This document shows, piece after piece, positions 34,159-44,953 of a DNA stretch of 64,000 nt; within the stretch, counting starts at the first letter, position 1; each line of letters opens with the position of its first letter. Made by a program: the position numbers and the translations under genes. A model generated the notes under the pieces. It worked only from the letters and a program-made list of their open reading frames with translations, made no database searches and was not told the origin of the DNA. This DNA is from Anisus vortex (lineage: Eukaryota > Mollusca > Gastropoda > Planorbidae), in contig OX421492.1 in assembly GCA_949126835.1 (NCBI GenBank), positions 44,227,498 through 44,291,497 of the forward strand, read 5' to 3'.

Positions 34159-37100
34159 CTGAGGAAAGAAAAGAGTTCATTTCTTATAGAAAAACTGTTT
34201 GCATTTACTCAGAGAGGCAGTGTCTCAAGGGTGAAGATTTATGTGGATCAATGGGCTAAGGGTCAATTGTTGTCCCAGTATGTGTATATCCAGACTAAAG
34301 GCCACCATAGTAACCGATAATAAGATACTGGGGATTGTTTTAGTTTAGTAAAAACATACTATTTGGCGTTTAGAGTTGTATTATAATCTTTATAATCTCA
34401 GACATCTACAATGTTGTTAAAATGTTATTAGGTCAATATTGCTTGTAGTATTTGTTACAATCAGTCACAATACCGGTAAGGACCGTAGCTCGGATGGACA
34501 ATAATTAAGACCTAAACTTGTTCTCCATGAATCTTTTGCAGAGTTTAAAGCTTGAGCAGTAAGAGTGTCAATATAACACTATTGTAAGTATAGTGTTGAT
34601 CAAAGGACATGTACAACTAAATATTCAGATGTACAAAGTTTCTAGCATAAAATCTCTTAACTACCAACAGGATTGTAGGACAGGTAACATTTATTATGTG
34701 TTCAAATATTTTCTGAATGTGTTTTGTAGGAACACACTAAGAATAAACATGTAGAAAGTTCATTACCTGTATACTGTAGAAACAATGTCCCAGAATAATT
34801 TATTTGTATGTGACATTGTTTGTTTTAAGTTATTTAATTTCTCTTCTAGATGAGCCTTTTCAAGGGAGTCTACTGCAGCGGCCAATCTATTTTCAAGTGT
34901 TTTCAAAACAACCAATTCACTAGGAACCTGATCTTTGGGCTCAACTCTTTCTGTCCTTTCTGGCAAGTTGAAAGGCTGCAAAAGAAACAAGATATATGTT
35001 GTTGTTTATTTATTATTAAAGAAAATTATTATGTACACATCAACATGATTGGGTGAATCATACAGAAGCTTTGCAACTCAAATTAAAGACCCAACAACTA
35101 GAATATGAATTGGTCATCTTTAGATTTTTATGTTCTATTTTACTTTTAGTCTTTTGGGAATTTTTTTTACTTGAGCCTGTATATATACAGAGAATATTGT
35201 AAACATAGAGTAATTACAATGTCGGATACCTAGATTTAATAACGGGGAATAAGTAAATAACACATAACAACCTACAGTTGGTAAGTATGTCAACATACTA
35301 TTGTAAACAAACAACTAAACGTACTTCTTGATTGTTACCGAAAAACTTGTTAAGAGTGAATGCATCAATGGACAAATTACCATACTGCATCACGTGACTC
35401 TGGTTAGTCTCAACCTTGACCTTCTTATATTGCTCTTCTAATGTTTCTTTACCGAGTACAGCAACGTCTGTATCTTCCATCCAGTTGACGCTATACACAC
35501 AAAGTATAGAATATAGAAATAGAAAACACATAACCGAACTATTGACACACTAATAGAGTTATGTCACTACAAATTAGGCAAATGACACTATTCTTGTACA
35601 AGCAGTTAGACCATTCCCTTAGGAAATAATATAGGCCGACTAAAGTTTGACACAAGTAAATGATACGTTAGCAGATAACATTGAGAAAAGAACACGTATT
35701 ATTGTTCTCATTTATCAAAACAAATCCTAAATATTTTTTGGACACACTGTGTGCGCTACAAAATAAACTCAAATAAAATCAATATACACCAACTGAAAAT
35801 ATATCTGTCATTCAGATTGTAAAAAAGTTTGAGACATTTCAAGTGACTTAATTATTTAATAAAAACCATTTGATCTTCATGACATTTTCATTTTAAAATA
35901 TGTACTAAATTACTAAATTCGCGAAAAAAAAAGTTCAGAGCCCCCTCCCTTCCAAAAAAAAACAACCTGGAAAAGAATCCTTGTGACATCTAACCGATTG
36001 GAATAACCAGATTACCAAACTAAGTAGATTGGTTAAAAAAAAAGGTAATTCAGAAAAAAAATACAAATAAATTAGCAATCATTTTTGTAAAAATAAATAT
36101 GTCACAACATTGTAGAATGGGTTTGTCGGATTATTGTCATAAGCGCTTTCAAAACAGTTGCACAATTGTACACATTCTTCTAAGAGATAGTTGTTTGAAG
36201 ATGGACTTATCTAAACGACATAAAATTATTCTATTACTCTATTTAAAATAGGATCTAACCCATTACCTGTATGTATCACCAAGGTAAGTATTCCTCTTAG
36301 CGTCCCAATAGCAGCCCCAACTAGACTCTGTTGGATTAGCTGCTGTAGTTGCGTAAACATTAATATTTTCTGGCAAAAGTTTGTTGAAAATTGAGCCGGA
36401 CTCACAGGCCTCTACGTAGAACAAAAGTTTAGCAAACTTTTTTTTATTGTACATTGCCTGAAGGGCAGTGTTGAGTTGTCTAGCTTTCAGGTATGGTTCA
36501 GTTGGCATGCCAAGTATGCCTGGTGCTCCATGGTCAGCGAAATTCACAAAGATGTAATCATCTGGACCAGACTCGATTACTTTACCATCTTTTCCAGTCA
36601 GCTGGCGTATTGCTTCCTGTATGGTAAAGTATAGTATGTGGTTAATATTGGGGCTTTAAACACTACACTAATTTTCTCCGGTTATGATTTCTAGGTAGTA
36701 TAATTACTTTAGCTACTTTAGCTAGGAACCATTGGTACTAATGAAGTTGTTAGCCTTTGAATGAATATTGGTGTGCCTAAAGGCATACATAACAATTGAG
36801 TAGTCTCCCCATAAAACATGATTTCGGTAAATGAGATACAACGACACAGTTACTTCTTTCATTTTAGGGAATGTTCCATTTAGTGTCTTATTTTGGTTTT
36901 TTGTAACCTCACTTGAGCTATTCGTTTACTTACCCTTTAAGTATGTAGATCATTATATTTGATAAAGCGATAGTAGTTAAAACTTGATTGCAAACAAAAT
37001 GTATTTTGTAGTTAATTAGATATAAAACAAATTGTTGATGAGTTACTAGTATTGAATAATTTCAAATGTTTCAAACGTCAAGTCAAAAAAAGTGCCTGGG

Positions 37101-37239
37101 TCGCTAGATCTAAGTTTTGTTTTAGATAACACGAGAATGCCTATTTAATGTACTGTGACGTCACACGGGTTGCATATTATTTTGAGAAATAGTTATTGCA
37201 AGTAAATATACTATATAACTACTTATTTAGGCAAATATT

Positions 37240-37309
<70 letters not shown>

Positions 37310-38212
37310 CATATATATAAATTATAAATATATATATATTATATATATATATATATATAGGCCTATATATATATACATAGATATTTTAAAATATGTAGGT
37401 CTGTACTAGAAATAGGCTTAACATCTGGGCAAAGGAAGAAATACAATGGAGCCTACTAGGGAAGATCGCTACAAATTCTATGGTTATAAATTAGAACTTA
37501 ATACCCTAATACCTAATGGGTGTTGAGATTTCTACACTATTTATAATTTAAGTAAAATACATTACGACTGAGCGATTGATACAAATGAAATGTTTTTCAC
37601 GTAAAAGTAAGACCAGTTTTAAATAGCCTTAATTTTCAGAACTATTTGCTCCATAGCTTGTGTCAAAGTTTCATACAGTACCCATTGCCTAAAACTAAAA
37701 ATTATTTTCTCTTACAAATCGGCCTACAGATATATTATACAAAAGGATAAATAAGTATTTGTGAATGTCATTTACCAGCGGTTCCTTGGCACATGCACGT
37801 AGCTTAGCCCCCGTTGTTAACATAATTGAATAAAAATGAAAACGCATATATATATAGATGAACTTGCCTTATCACCTTGAAGAACTGCCAAGAAAGTCTT
37901 AGCGTTAACATTTCTACCCGTGTAGTCCTTCAACACTCCCGGATAGACATTCGGACCATTAGGCTTGTTAATGACATTCCCTTTAAATGGGTTCTCTGTA
38001 TTGTGAGCAATATCGTCATACATCATGACAACAATCTGTTCGTCTGGAATACCAGCTTTGTGGAGGATTTGGTAGGCATGACAAATGTCCGCCTGATGTC
38101 TGTAGTTGTCATAACCAGCAGAGCCAGCAATTAGTAGAGCCCAGTTTTTTCTGGTCGCCGCCACTCCGCACACAAGTAGAAGGCAAACAGAAACCAACAA
38201 TATAGCCTTCAT
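33912..38212 (-). CDS. LGMN: Legumain (asparaginyl endopeptidase, peptidase family C13), five exons
   Basis: Coding exons on the minus strand: 37868-38212, 36267-36616, 35325-35490, 34767-34975, 33912-34158; total 1317 bases, 438 residues plus TAA. All joins keep the frame. Residues 1-19 form a signal peptide, so the product enters the secretory/lysosomal route. The catalytic dyad is His144 (in DHG) and Cys186 (in EACESGS). The Asn-specific S1 pocket residues match Arg38, Glu184 and Asp229. The C-terminal stabilisation domain has four cysteines (380, 392, 414, 436), as in animal legumains. N-glycosylation sequons are at 261, 270 and 396. Legumain cleaves after Asn in acidic compartments and activates cathepsins; in molluscs it may serve digestion or immunity (inference). 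The length is close to human legumain (433). The RGD of the human protein is QGD here. Introns 2-4 are GT-AG; intron 1 is GC-AG. It appears intact. Confidence 0.96.
34767..34975 (-). CDS. LGMN: Legumain exon 4 (residues 288-356), linker and prodomain start
   Basis: Acceptor TTTTGCAG, then [16 protein letters not shown] and a helical stretch ([20 protein letters not shown]). It ends in phase 2 at TACAG before GTAATG. This part corresponds to the activation peptide/linker, which varies between animals. Confidence 0.92.
35325..35490 (-). CDS. LGMN: Legumain exon 3 (residues 232-287)
   Basis: Acceptor TATAG, then the completed Ser232 codon and VNWMED, HVMQYGN. Sequons NQS and NLS lie here. It ends in phase 0 at CAAGAA before GTACGT, at the start of the linker to the prodomain. 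Confidence 0.94.
36267..36616 (-). CDS. LGMN: Legumain exon 2 (residues 116-231), catalytic core
   Basis: Follows a CATACAG acceptor. Carries His144 (NFADHG), Cys186 (YVEACESGS), the conserved [11 protein letters not shown] block and TYLGD with Asp229. It ends in phase 2 at TACAG before GTAATG. Confidence 0.95.
37230..37375. repeat. AT dinucleotide microsatellite in legumain intron 1
   Basis: Runs of (AT)n broken by ACAT and a GGCCTATATA step. Length is probably polymorphic. Confidence 0.95.
37868..38212 (-). CDS. LGMN: Legumain exon 1 (residues 1-115)
   Basis: Starts at the only upstream ATG in frame, followed at once by a hydrophobic signal peptide ([15 protein letters not shown]). It contains [12 protein letters not shown], with Arg38 of the S1 pocket, and the [13 protein letters not shown] block. 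It ends in phase 0 at GATAAG before GCAAGT. Any nearby GT donor would shift the frame into a stop in exon 2. Confidence 0.93.
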
Positions 38213-38257
38213 TGTTCCTGTCTCTCTATTTGGAAGTTGGCGACGCTAGAGTTTTGA

Positions 38258-38265
38258 CTTTTATA
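38258..38265 (-). promoter_or_regulatory. Legumain TATA box
   Basis: TATAAAAG on the minus strand, 46-53 bases upstream of the ATG. A start about 30 bases downstream would give a 5' UTR of only about 15-20 bases. Prediction from sequence alone. Confidence 0.65.
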
Positions 38266-38338
38266 TCAATCAATGAAATCTTCCATGTGACTTTCAGATA
38301 TCCTATCTTCTTGTTTTCGACCATGTGCTTCACAATCC

Positions 38339-38351
38339 ATCACGTGATTGG
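38339..38351 (-). promoter_or_regulatory. CCAAT box overlapping a palindromic E-box (CLEAR/M-box-like)
   Basis: Minus strand CCAATCACGTGAT, 127-139 bases upstream of the ATG and about 75 upstream of the TATA box. TCACGTGA is the core preferred by MITF/TFEB-type bHLH-Zip factors, which in vertebrates control lysosomal genes, legumain's own class. CACATG half-sites lie at 38284-38289 and 38322-38327. Function is inferred. Confidence 0.45.
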
Positions 38352-38834
38352 AAATACCAGGACCTTGATAAAGACATGAGATAGTAGCGTAACATGGTCT
38401 AGTTATATTGCAAACGTCATTATGAACTTATATACACCATTACAGCAATAACAAACAATGTAAACATTGAATTCAAGTCAATATAGACTATTCAATTTAT
38501 TGATAGTGTTAACATTTGATACTACAAGGAAAAGTAAATGATAGTAATAGTAGACCATGAACATTAAAAAAATTGTGACAAAGTTTGTGACAAACCATTT
38601 AGTATTGTATAGAAGCAGCAATTTTATGTAAAACTAGTTTAAAAGTGATATAAGAATTGTTTAATGGTACTCATGCATTATGTTAGAAAACAATAAATAT
38701 AAATATAGTTGCATACAACACTCACTCAATCGAATATTCACTCTTACTATAATGACTCACTAATTCATTAATTCACTCGCTTATTCAATAACTCGCCCAT
38801 CCTCTGATCCTACACATTCCTGTATATATATGTT
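38352..38834. other. Unassigned region upstream of legumain
   Basis: Probably holds the rest of the legumain promoter. Nothing else recognised. A run of TCACTCA/ATTCACT-like words lies at 38720-38790. Confidence 0.4.
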
Positions 38835-40450
38835 ATTTAATGGTCAGTATTCGTCTGGTTAAAGCTTTATCTTGGCTCTTATATTCAGCATTAATATATG
38901 TTTAGATGGAATTTGTTTGAACGCAGTTCTCTTTTCTCTGATGTATATAGCTCTACCATGGATTTCATGTACTGGGGAGATTGATCATGAAGCCTTTTTT
39001 AGAGCATAGTCAGAACTTTGAATTGTATCCTAAGTGTTATAGGTAGCCAGTGCAGTTTTTATTAGACAAGTTAATGAATTTTCTTTATTGTTCTGAACAA
39101 TTTTTACAGTCATGTTTTGGACCCTTTGTAGTTTTTTTCAAATCACACTCTGGCAGTCCACTGTTTAGACAGTACGCGTAGTCTAGATGAGAGATTACCA
39201 TTCCTACGATTAGTGTTTCACGTGCCTCTTTTGTTAGAATGATTCTAATACTTTTTATTATCTGCAGATTTACATTTGTTTTTTATTTGCTCTTTGAGGG
39301 TTAGATTTTCATCTAAATATACTCCAAGATATTTTATTCTAGCTGATTAATGGATATTGTCATTGTTGACTAGGAAATAGTTTGTTTGGCATTTTTTAAT
39401 TTGTTGTTTTGATCCGAACAGAATGAATTCATTTTTTCATGTTTTCATTTTTAGTCTATTGCCGTCCATCCATAATTTGATTTGTCTTGAACATTTTTCG
39501 AGAGTAGAAATTGCGATGGTTTCATTTTTAGTAGGTAAGAATTTTATTTTTAAGGCATGGTCGTCAGCATATTTATGCAGTTCTATATTTTGTACCATTT
39601 CTTCTTGCATTGTGGATGCATATAGTAAATAGAGCACTGGCCCTGCGCACGAACCCTGCGGGACTGAAAATGTCAATTTGTGTGGTTCAGGGTACGCTTC
39701 TCCAACATTTACTTTTCAGCTTCTTTGTCTTAAATAGCTGTCAAACCAGTTTAAGGCTTGTCCTTCGATGTCGAATTTAGCTTTTAACACAGGTACTAAA
39801 ATGTCATGATCTACTGTATCGAAAGCTGCACTTAGATCTATTGCCATAACTGCCATGCAGTTATCTCCTAATGTTCCATTGCCCACAGAAGGTCATTCAT
39901 TAATTTGACCAGAGCAGTTTCACAACTATAGTGTGGTCTGTGTGCAGATTGATATTCCAGAATTAGGTCATATTTATTGCAGTGTTCCATTAGTTGGATG
40001 AGAGCTGCCTTTTCTAGAATTTTGGAAAGATAAGGCAAGTTGCTTACAGGTCTGTAGTTATTAGCAATGAGGTCTAGCCCAGCTTTCTTAATCAGTGGTC
40101 TGATCATTGCAGTCTTCAAGCATGTTGTAAAGGTTCCTTGTTCCAGTGATGAATTTATTATCTTTGTTATCACGTGAAGAATGGTATCTAGTATCTCTTT
40201 TAGTAGCTTCCTTGGTATGCTGTCTATTTCGCATGTTTTTTTTTTCAGAATGAGATTTTATTATGTTTTTAAGTGCCTGCTGTCGCAGAGCTCTAAAACT
40301 GCCTAGTTTGGTAACCCCGCTGACTGAAGTTTGGTAACCCAGCTGACTGAAGTTTGGTAACCCCGCTGACTGAAGACTTGTATTTTGGTTTTAGATCCTC
40401 TCTAAGTGTTGAAATTTTATCAAGAAAGAAATTGGCGAACATGTCCTAAT
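38835..40450 (-). pseudogene. CR1-like LINE ORF2 remnant
   Basis: Minus-strand reading, 5' to 3': MFANFFLDKISTLREDLKPK (40445), CEIDSIPRKLLKEILDTILH, PLIKKAGLDLIANNYRPVSN, KILEKAALIQLMEHCNKYDL, YSCETALVKLMNDLLWAMEH, MAIDLSAAFDTVDHD, LTFSVPQGSCAGPVLYLLYA, LHKYADDHALK (catalytic YADD at about 39570), CSRQIKLWMDGNRLKMK, IKYLGVYLDENLTLK, then LDYAYCLNSGLPECDL and LHWLPITLRIQFKVLTML. This is the complete RT order of CR1-group elements, in at least three frames with stops. The endonuclease and 3' tail are missing or unrecognisable. Confidence 0.88.
40303..40372. repeat. 23-26-bp triplication inside the CR1-like LINE
   Basis: TTTGGTAACCCCGCTGACTG followed by AAG, three times (one copy has CCCAGC). 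It interrupts the frame between the KYKSSVSGVTK and LGSFRALRQQALK segments. Confidence 0.9.
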
Positions 40451-40564
40451 AATACAACTTTAAAAAATACACCACTTTTCGACGTCAAAACAAGGAAATA
40501 GTAGGGAAATGGTTAATTTATCATTAAACGTACACAAAAGAGTTAAGTTATCATCACTAAATGT

Positions 40565-41040
40565 AATAATAATAATAATACGACTTATATAGCGCATATC
40601 CCGTTGGGAATAGTTCAATGCGCTGTCAACAGTCACAGACAGAGTACAGACAACGAATAAAAGACAAAAATGTATACATGAAAAATAATAAACTGCTACT
40701 TGAATAGGTGCGTCTTCAGCCGGCTCCTGAAGGTGTTAAAGCTAGGGCTCTGTTGAAGCTGTAGTGGTAGGGCATTCCAGGCGAACGGGCCCACGTATGA
40801 GAATGCTCGTTCGCCAGCGGACACCAGTTTCACACGAGGGATCTGCAGAGCAAGTGCATCAGACGCCGAGCGGAGTGGACGGGATTGAGTGTAAAGCTCG
40901 AGACAGGAGCGAAGGTAGTCGGGGGCAGAGTCATTCAGGCACATGTAACAAAGAGAAGCCAGCTGTAGGAGATCCGGTGGTTAATGGGTAGCCAGTGCAG
41001 AGATAGGAGCTGAGGAGTAGTATGAGTCGACTTCTTCTTC
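40565..41040 (-). mobile_element. CR1-like LINE, 3' end fragment with ATT tail
   Basis: Minus strand: LHWLPINHRISY, then an 82-residue open frame MCLNDSAPDYLRSCLELYTQ ... VGPFAWNALPLQLQ ... SFNTFRSRLKTHLFK, then a 3' UTR containing GCGCTATATAAGTCG and an (ATT)n end at 40565-40585. It is a different copy from 38835-40450 because its C-terminal region is complete. A frameshift lies between LHWLP and MCLND. Confidence 0.85.
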
Positions 41041-41155
41041 TTACATGTACTGACATGTATCATCACTAAATGTATATGAAAGAGTTAATTTATCATCACT
41101 AAATGTACATGAAAGAGTTAATTTATTATCACTAAATGTAGGCTACACAAGAAAG

Positions 41156-41775
41156 TTAAGGAAAAACAAAAAGAAAAGAATAATGCAGTAAACAAAAAGA
41201 AAAGAATAATGCAGTAAACAAAAAGAAAAGAATAATGCAGTAAACAAAAAGAAAAGAATAATGCAGTAAACAAAAAGAAAAGAATAATGCAGTAAACAAA
41301 AAGAAAAGAATAATGCAGTAAACAAAAAGAAAAGAATAATGCAGTAAACAAAAAGAAAAGAATAATGCAGTAAACAAAAAGAAAAGAAGAATAATGCAGT
41401 AAACAAAAAGAAAATAATAATGCAGTAAACAAAAAGAAAAGAATAATGCAGTAAACAAAAAGAAAAGAATAATGCAGTAAACAAAAAGAAAAGAATAATG
41501 CAGTAAACAAAAAGAAAATAATAATGCAGTTAACAAAAAGAAAAGAATAATGCAGTAAACAAAAAGAAAATAATAATGCAGTTAACAAAAAGAAAAGAAT
41601 AATGCAGTAAACAAAAAGAAAATAATAATGCAGTTAACAAAAAGAAAAGAATAATGCAGTAAACAAAAAGAAAATAATAATGCAGTTAACAAAAAGAAAA
41701 GAATAATGCAGTAAACAAAAAGAAAATAATAATGCAGTTAACAAAAAGAAAATAATAATGCAGTAAACAAAAAGC
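41156..41775. repeat. 26-bp minisatellite (about 24 copies)
   Basis: Unit AATAATGCAGTAAACAAAAA, GAAAAG. Left copies are uniform. From 41500 on, an alternation of AGTAAAC/GAAAAG and AGTTAAC/GAAAAT makes a 52-bp dimer repeated about five times. All three minus frames are open at once because 26 is not a multiple of 3 and no frame contains a stop. Confidence 0.95.
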
Positions 41776-41924
41776 TGTAGAGAAAAATGCCTGTGGGTAA
41801 AAATATATTTTTGTGTGGTTAGATTCTTTTCCCAGATCTAGTAAATAAAATTATTTTTAAAAAAATACAAACCAATGATATGTCATTGTAAGTGAATATA
41901 CATTGTTGATGATTTTATAATTTA
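41776..41924. other. Short unassigned spacer
   Basis: No feature recognised. Confidence 0.3.
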
Positions 41925-42845
41925 TAGATTAATAAAGACAGGAATAGATAGTGAACTCTTACATAAAGACAGATGAACTACAAAAATGGGAATCTTATTA
42001 GATTCAGTGTGCCAACAATTCAGTGTGCCAAAAATTCAGTGTGCCAACAATTCAGTGTGCCAATCAATTCAGTGTTGCAACAATTCAGTGTGCCAACAAT
42101 TCAGTGTGCCAATAACTCAGTGTGCCAACTATTCAGTGTGCCAACAATTCAGTGTGCCAACAATTCAGTGTGCCAATCAATTCAGTGTGCCAACAATTCA
42201 GTGTGCCAACAATTCAGTGTGCCAACTATTCAGTGTGCCAACAATTCAGTGTGCCAACAATTCAGTGTGCCAATCAATTCAGTGTGCCAACAATTCAGTG
42301 TGCCAACAATTCAGTGTGCCAACTATTCAGTGTGCCAACAATTCAGTGTGCCAACAATTCAGTGTGCCAACAATTCAGTGTGCCAACAGCCTAAAATCAC
42401 CCTGTTCTTTTCTTGTAGAAAAGACTTGCATTGGCCTTTTAGGAATCTTTGGCGTGCCAAAATCGGCACACGTACCGTAGGTTGCCGACCCTTGCACAGA
42501 AGGGAAAGAGTAAAGTAGTAATAACACATAAGGCATTAAACTCTAATTTAGAAATACAACCCAATAACAACATGTTACAAAGCTCAGATGAACATAAAGA
42601 CAAAAACACTTTCCTTATCCCTTATGCGAGAACAAATTCATATAAGTAGGCCTACTCTTTCTTGCCGAGTAGCATTCGGACATTGAATGGGTTGCCTGAA
42701 CAAACCAGGAAAACCAGTAACCTAACATCATTTAAAATAGATATAAAGATTCAAGACTAGACTCAGACCACGGATGAGCGTAGGACGCAATAATCTTCTT
42801 TTTAGAAGTAGCGTCTGTAATATATAGGCCTAAGATAAGAGTAGT
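41925..42845 (+). mobile_element. LINE family A copy interrupted by a 16-bp minisatellite
   Basis: Bases 41925-41998 match the family text after the FADD box (AGGAATAGATAGTGAACTCT, CAAAAATGGGAATCT; compare 6760-6815). After the minisatellite, 42497-42845 carries the C-terminal region (KSKVVITHKALNSNLEIQPN, HKDKNTFLIPYARTN, NGLPEQTRKTSNLTSF) and the 3' tail (AATAATCTTCTTTTTAGAAG, GCGTCTGTAATATATAGG). About 600 bases of LINE between these parts are missing and the array stands in their place. Confidence 0.82.
42000..42392. repeat. 16-bp minisatellite inside the LINE copy (about 24 copies)
   Basis: Unit CAATTCAGTGTGCCAA, with TATTCAGTGTGCCAAC and one 17-base form. A higher-order pattern of about 115 bp is repeated three times (42057-42390). 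The first unit starts immediately after the LINE word GGGAATCTTATTAGA. Confidence 0.93.
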
Positions 42846-43114
42846 AAAAATACATTGGTTGAACAAGGTTAAGTGAAATGTATTGAATAAAGTTAAGATC
42901 TATACATTGCCCTTTGGTAGTTGTACATTTGTGCATTTTAATGGCGTTACAATTAGAGATAAAGCATTTCCCATGCTGATTAAAATAACTGTTTAATTAT
43001 AAGTACAAAGTACTTTGAGATACTAACTTGAGACCACTTGTTTATAATTATCTTAGTAGTCGACGAAGGTCGTTTAGTATAACACACTAAATATCAACAC
43101 AGAACGGCCTTACT
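42846..43114. other. Unassigned spacer
   Basis: No feature recognised. Confidence 0.3.
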
Positions 43115-43262
43115 AATTAGCAAAAACAAACGCACATAAGTTATTTTTCTCGAGTAGCTATTGGGCCAGGAATGGGTTATCTAAGCAAATTAGGAAAGCC
43201 AATAGGCCTAAGTCAAAAGGATTTTTAAAAAACTACTCAAAATTCAAAGCTATACCCCAAAC
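43115..43262 (+). mobile_element. LINE family A, diverged 3' coding fragment
   Basis: Reads KTNAHKLFFS, ARNGLSKQIRKANR and a lysine-rich end, a diverged version of RTNAYKYSFFPS, AWNGLPEQTRKTSN. The 3' tail is not visible. Confidence 0.6.
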
Positions 43263-43376
43263 CACTAATATATATAATAATATATATCATCATCATCATT
43301 GGCTCCATAGTCTCGAAAGACTATTAGATAATATATATATATTATAATATATTATATGTATATATATATATATATA

Positions 43377-43625
43377 CAGTGCTTTTTTTGTGACGGTACG
43401 CACCGGTACGGCGTAACGGCACCTTTTTCAATGTGGGGAAAAATTATTACTTTTCTTGTATTTTAACGTTTATTATTAATTTATTATATTATTAATTTGT
43501 TAAAATTGAATTATTTTAAAATTGCGCGCAATAAAAATTGAAATATAAAATGGGAAACTGCTTTAAAAGTTAGGCAATCCATCACTGAGTACCGGCACCT
43601 ATTTGTTTTACAAAAAAAAGCACTG
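43377..43625. mobile_element. hAT-type MITE (249 bp)
   Basis: Ends CAGTGCTTTTTTTGT and ACAAAAAAAAGCACTG are inverted repeats. Subterminal GGTACGCACCGGTACGG and GTACCGGCACC are also inverted. CAGTG-type ends and AT-rich interior suit a non-autonomous hAT element. It sits in an (AT)n tract, so the expected 8-bp target duplication (TATATATA against GATATATA) cannot be proved. No coding capacity. Confidence 0.75.
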
Positions 43626-44265
43626 GATATATATATATATATATATGCCTATATAATTACAGTGGTTTGTGCCTAATAGACTTCTATGATCTTTATACTA
43701 ATAATGACTATGAATTGCATTAGTCTGGAAACGGCCTCACAAATTCAAACAAATCTAATGAACCAGCAGTACAAAATAGAAGATCTAAATTATTATAATA
43801 TGCAGGTATCTTACAATATTCCTACATAATAATTCGTCTTTTTTTTTTGTTTGTATTTTTCATCCACAAAAAAATGCACAGCCTTGTTAAACATTCAAAT
43901 TGTATACAAACTTTTGTACTTAGAATTGAAAAGCAAATGATGAAAACTAAAATGGAATTTAAATTTATTGAACAAATATTACATACCAAAGAACTTCCTT
44001 TGAAATCCTTTACATTTACTTCGCTTTGGTATCTGTCTGGTTGGGTGGCAACATCTTTGGAAGGCTAAGTGACCCACCTCCCGTCATTCTATGGAACCTA
44101 TTATATAAACTCGTTGCCGATGAAAACACATTCTTTTCATCCCATCCCCATACAAATTCCTCAAGCCGAATTCCCAAATAAAATCTGCATTTTTCTGTGT
44201 ATTTTAATTGTAATTGATCGAGCGCATTTTTAAAGCCTTTTTGTTAATTAACTTTTAAAGTTTTT
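43626..44265. other. Unassigned region
   Basis: AT-rich. An open frame at 43847-44068 has no recognisable motif. Confidence 0.35.
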
Positions 44266-44953
44266 CAACACAGATAGAAACAACATATAGATTAAATAAC
44301 AAAATAGATAGAAATGAAATATAGATCTATGTAAACACAAAATAGATAGAAATGAAATATAGATCTATGCAAACACAAAATAAATCGAAATGAAATATAG
44401 ATCTATGTAAACACAAAATAAATAGAAATGAAATATAGATCTATGTAAACACAAAATAAATAGAATTGAAATATAGATCTATGTAAACACAAAATAGATA
44501 GAAATGAAATATAGATCTATGTAAACACAAAATAAATAGAAATGAAATATAGATCTATGTAAACACAAAATAGATAGAAATGAAATATAGATCTATGTAA
44601 ACACAAAATAGATAAAAACGAAATATAGATATATGTAAACACAAAAATAGACAGGAATGAAATATAGATCTATGTAAACACAAAATAAATAGAAATGAAA
44701 TATAGATCTATGTAAACACAAAATAGATAGAAATGAAATATAGATCTATGTAAACACAAAATAAATAGAAATGAAATATAGATCTATGTAAACACAAAAT
44801 AGATAGAAATGAAATATAGATCTATGTAAACACAAAATAGATAGAAATGAAATATAGATCTATGTAAACACAAAATAGATAGAAATGAAATATAGATCTA
44901 TGTAAACACAAAATAGATAGAAATGTAATATAGATCTATGTAAACACAAAATA
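44266..44953. repeat. 38-bp minisatellite, locus 2 (about 18 copies)
   Basis: Same unit as 10227-11230 (AGAAATGAAATATAGATCTA, TGTAAACACAAAATAGAT), mainly with GAT or AAAT in place of GAC. The left junction (ACAGATAGAAACAACATA) is also shared. The right end is cut by a SINE. Confidence 0.95.

Noticed and set aside
37868..37880. GT donor alternatives for legumain exon 1 (GTGATA and GTTCAT)
   Set aside because: Joining either to exon 2 changes frame and meets a stop soon after; the GC donor alone keeps the conserved legumain sequence.
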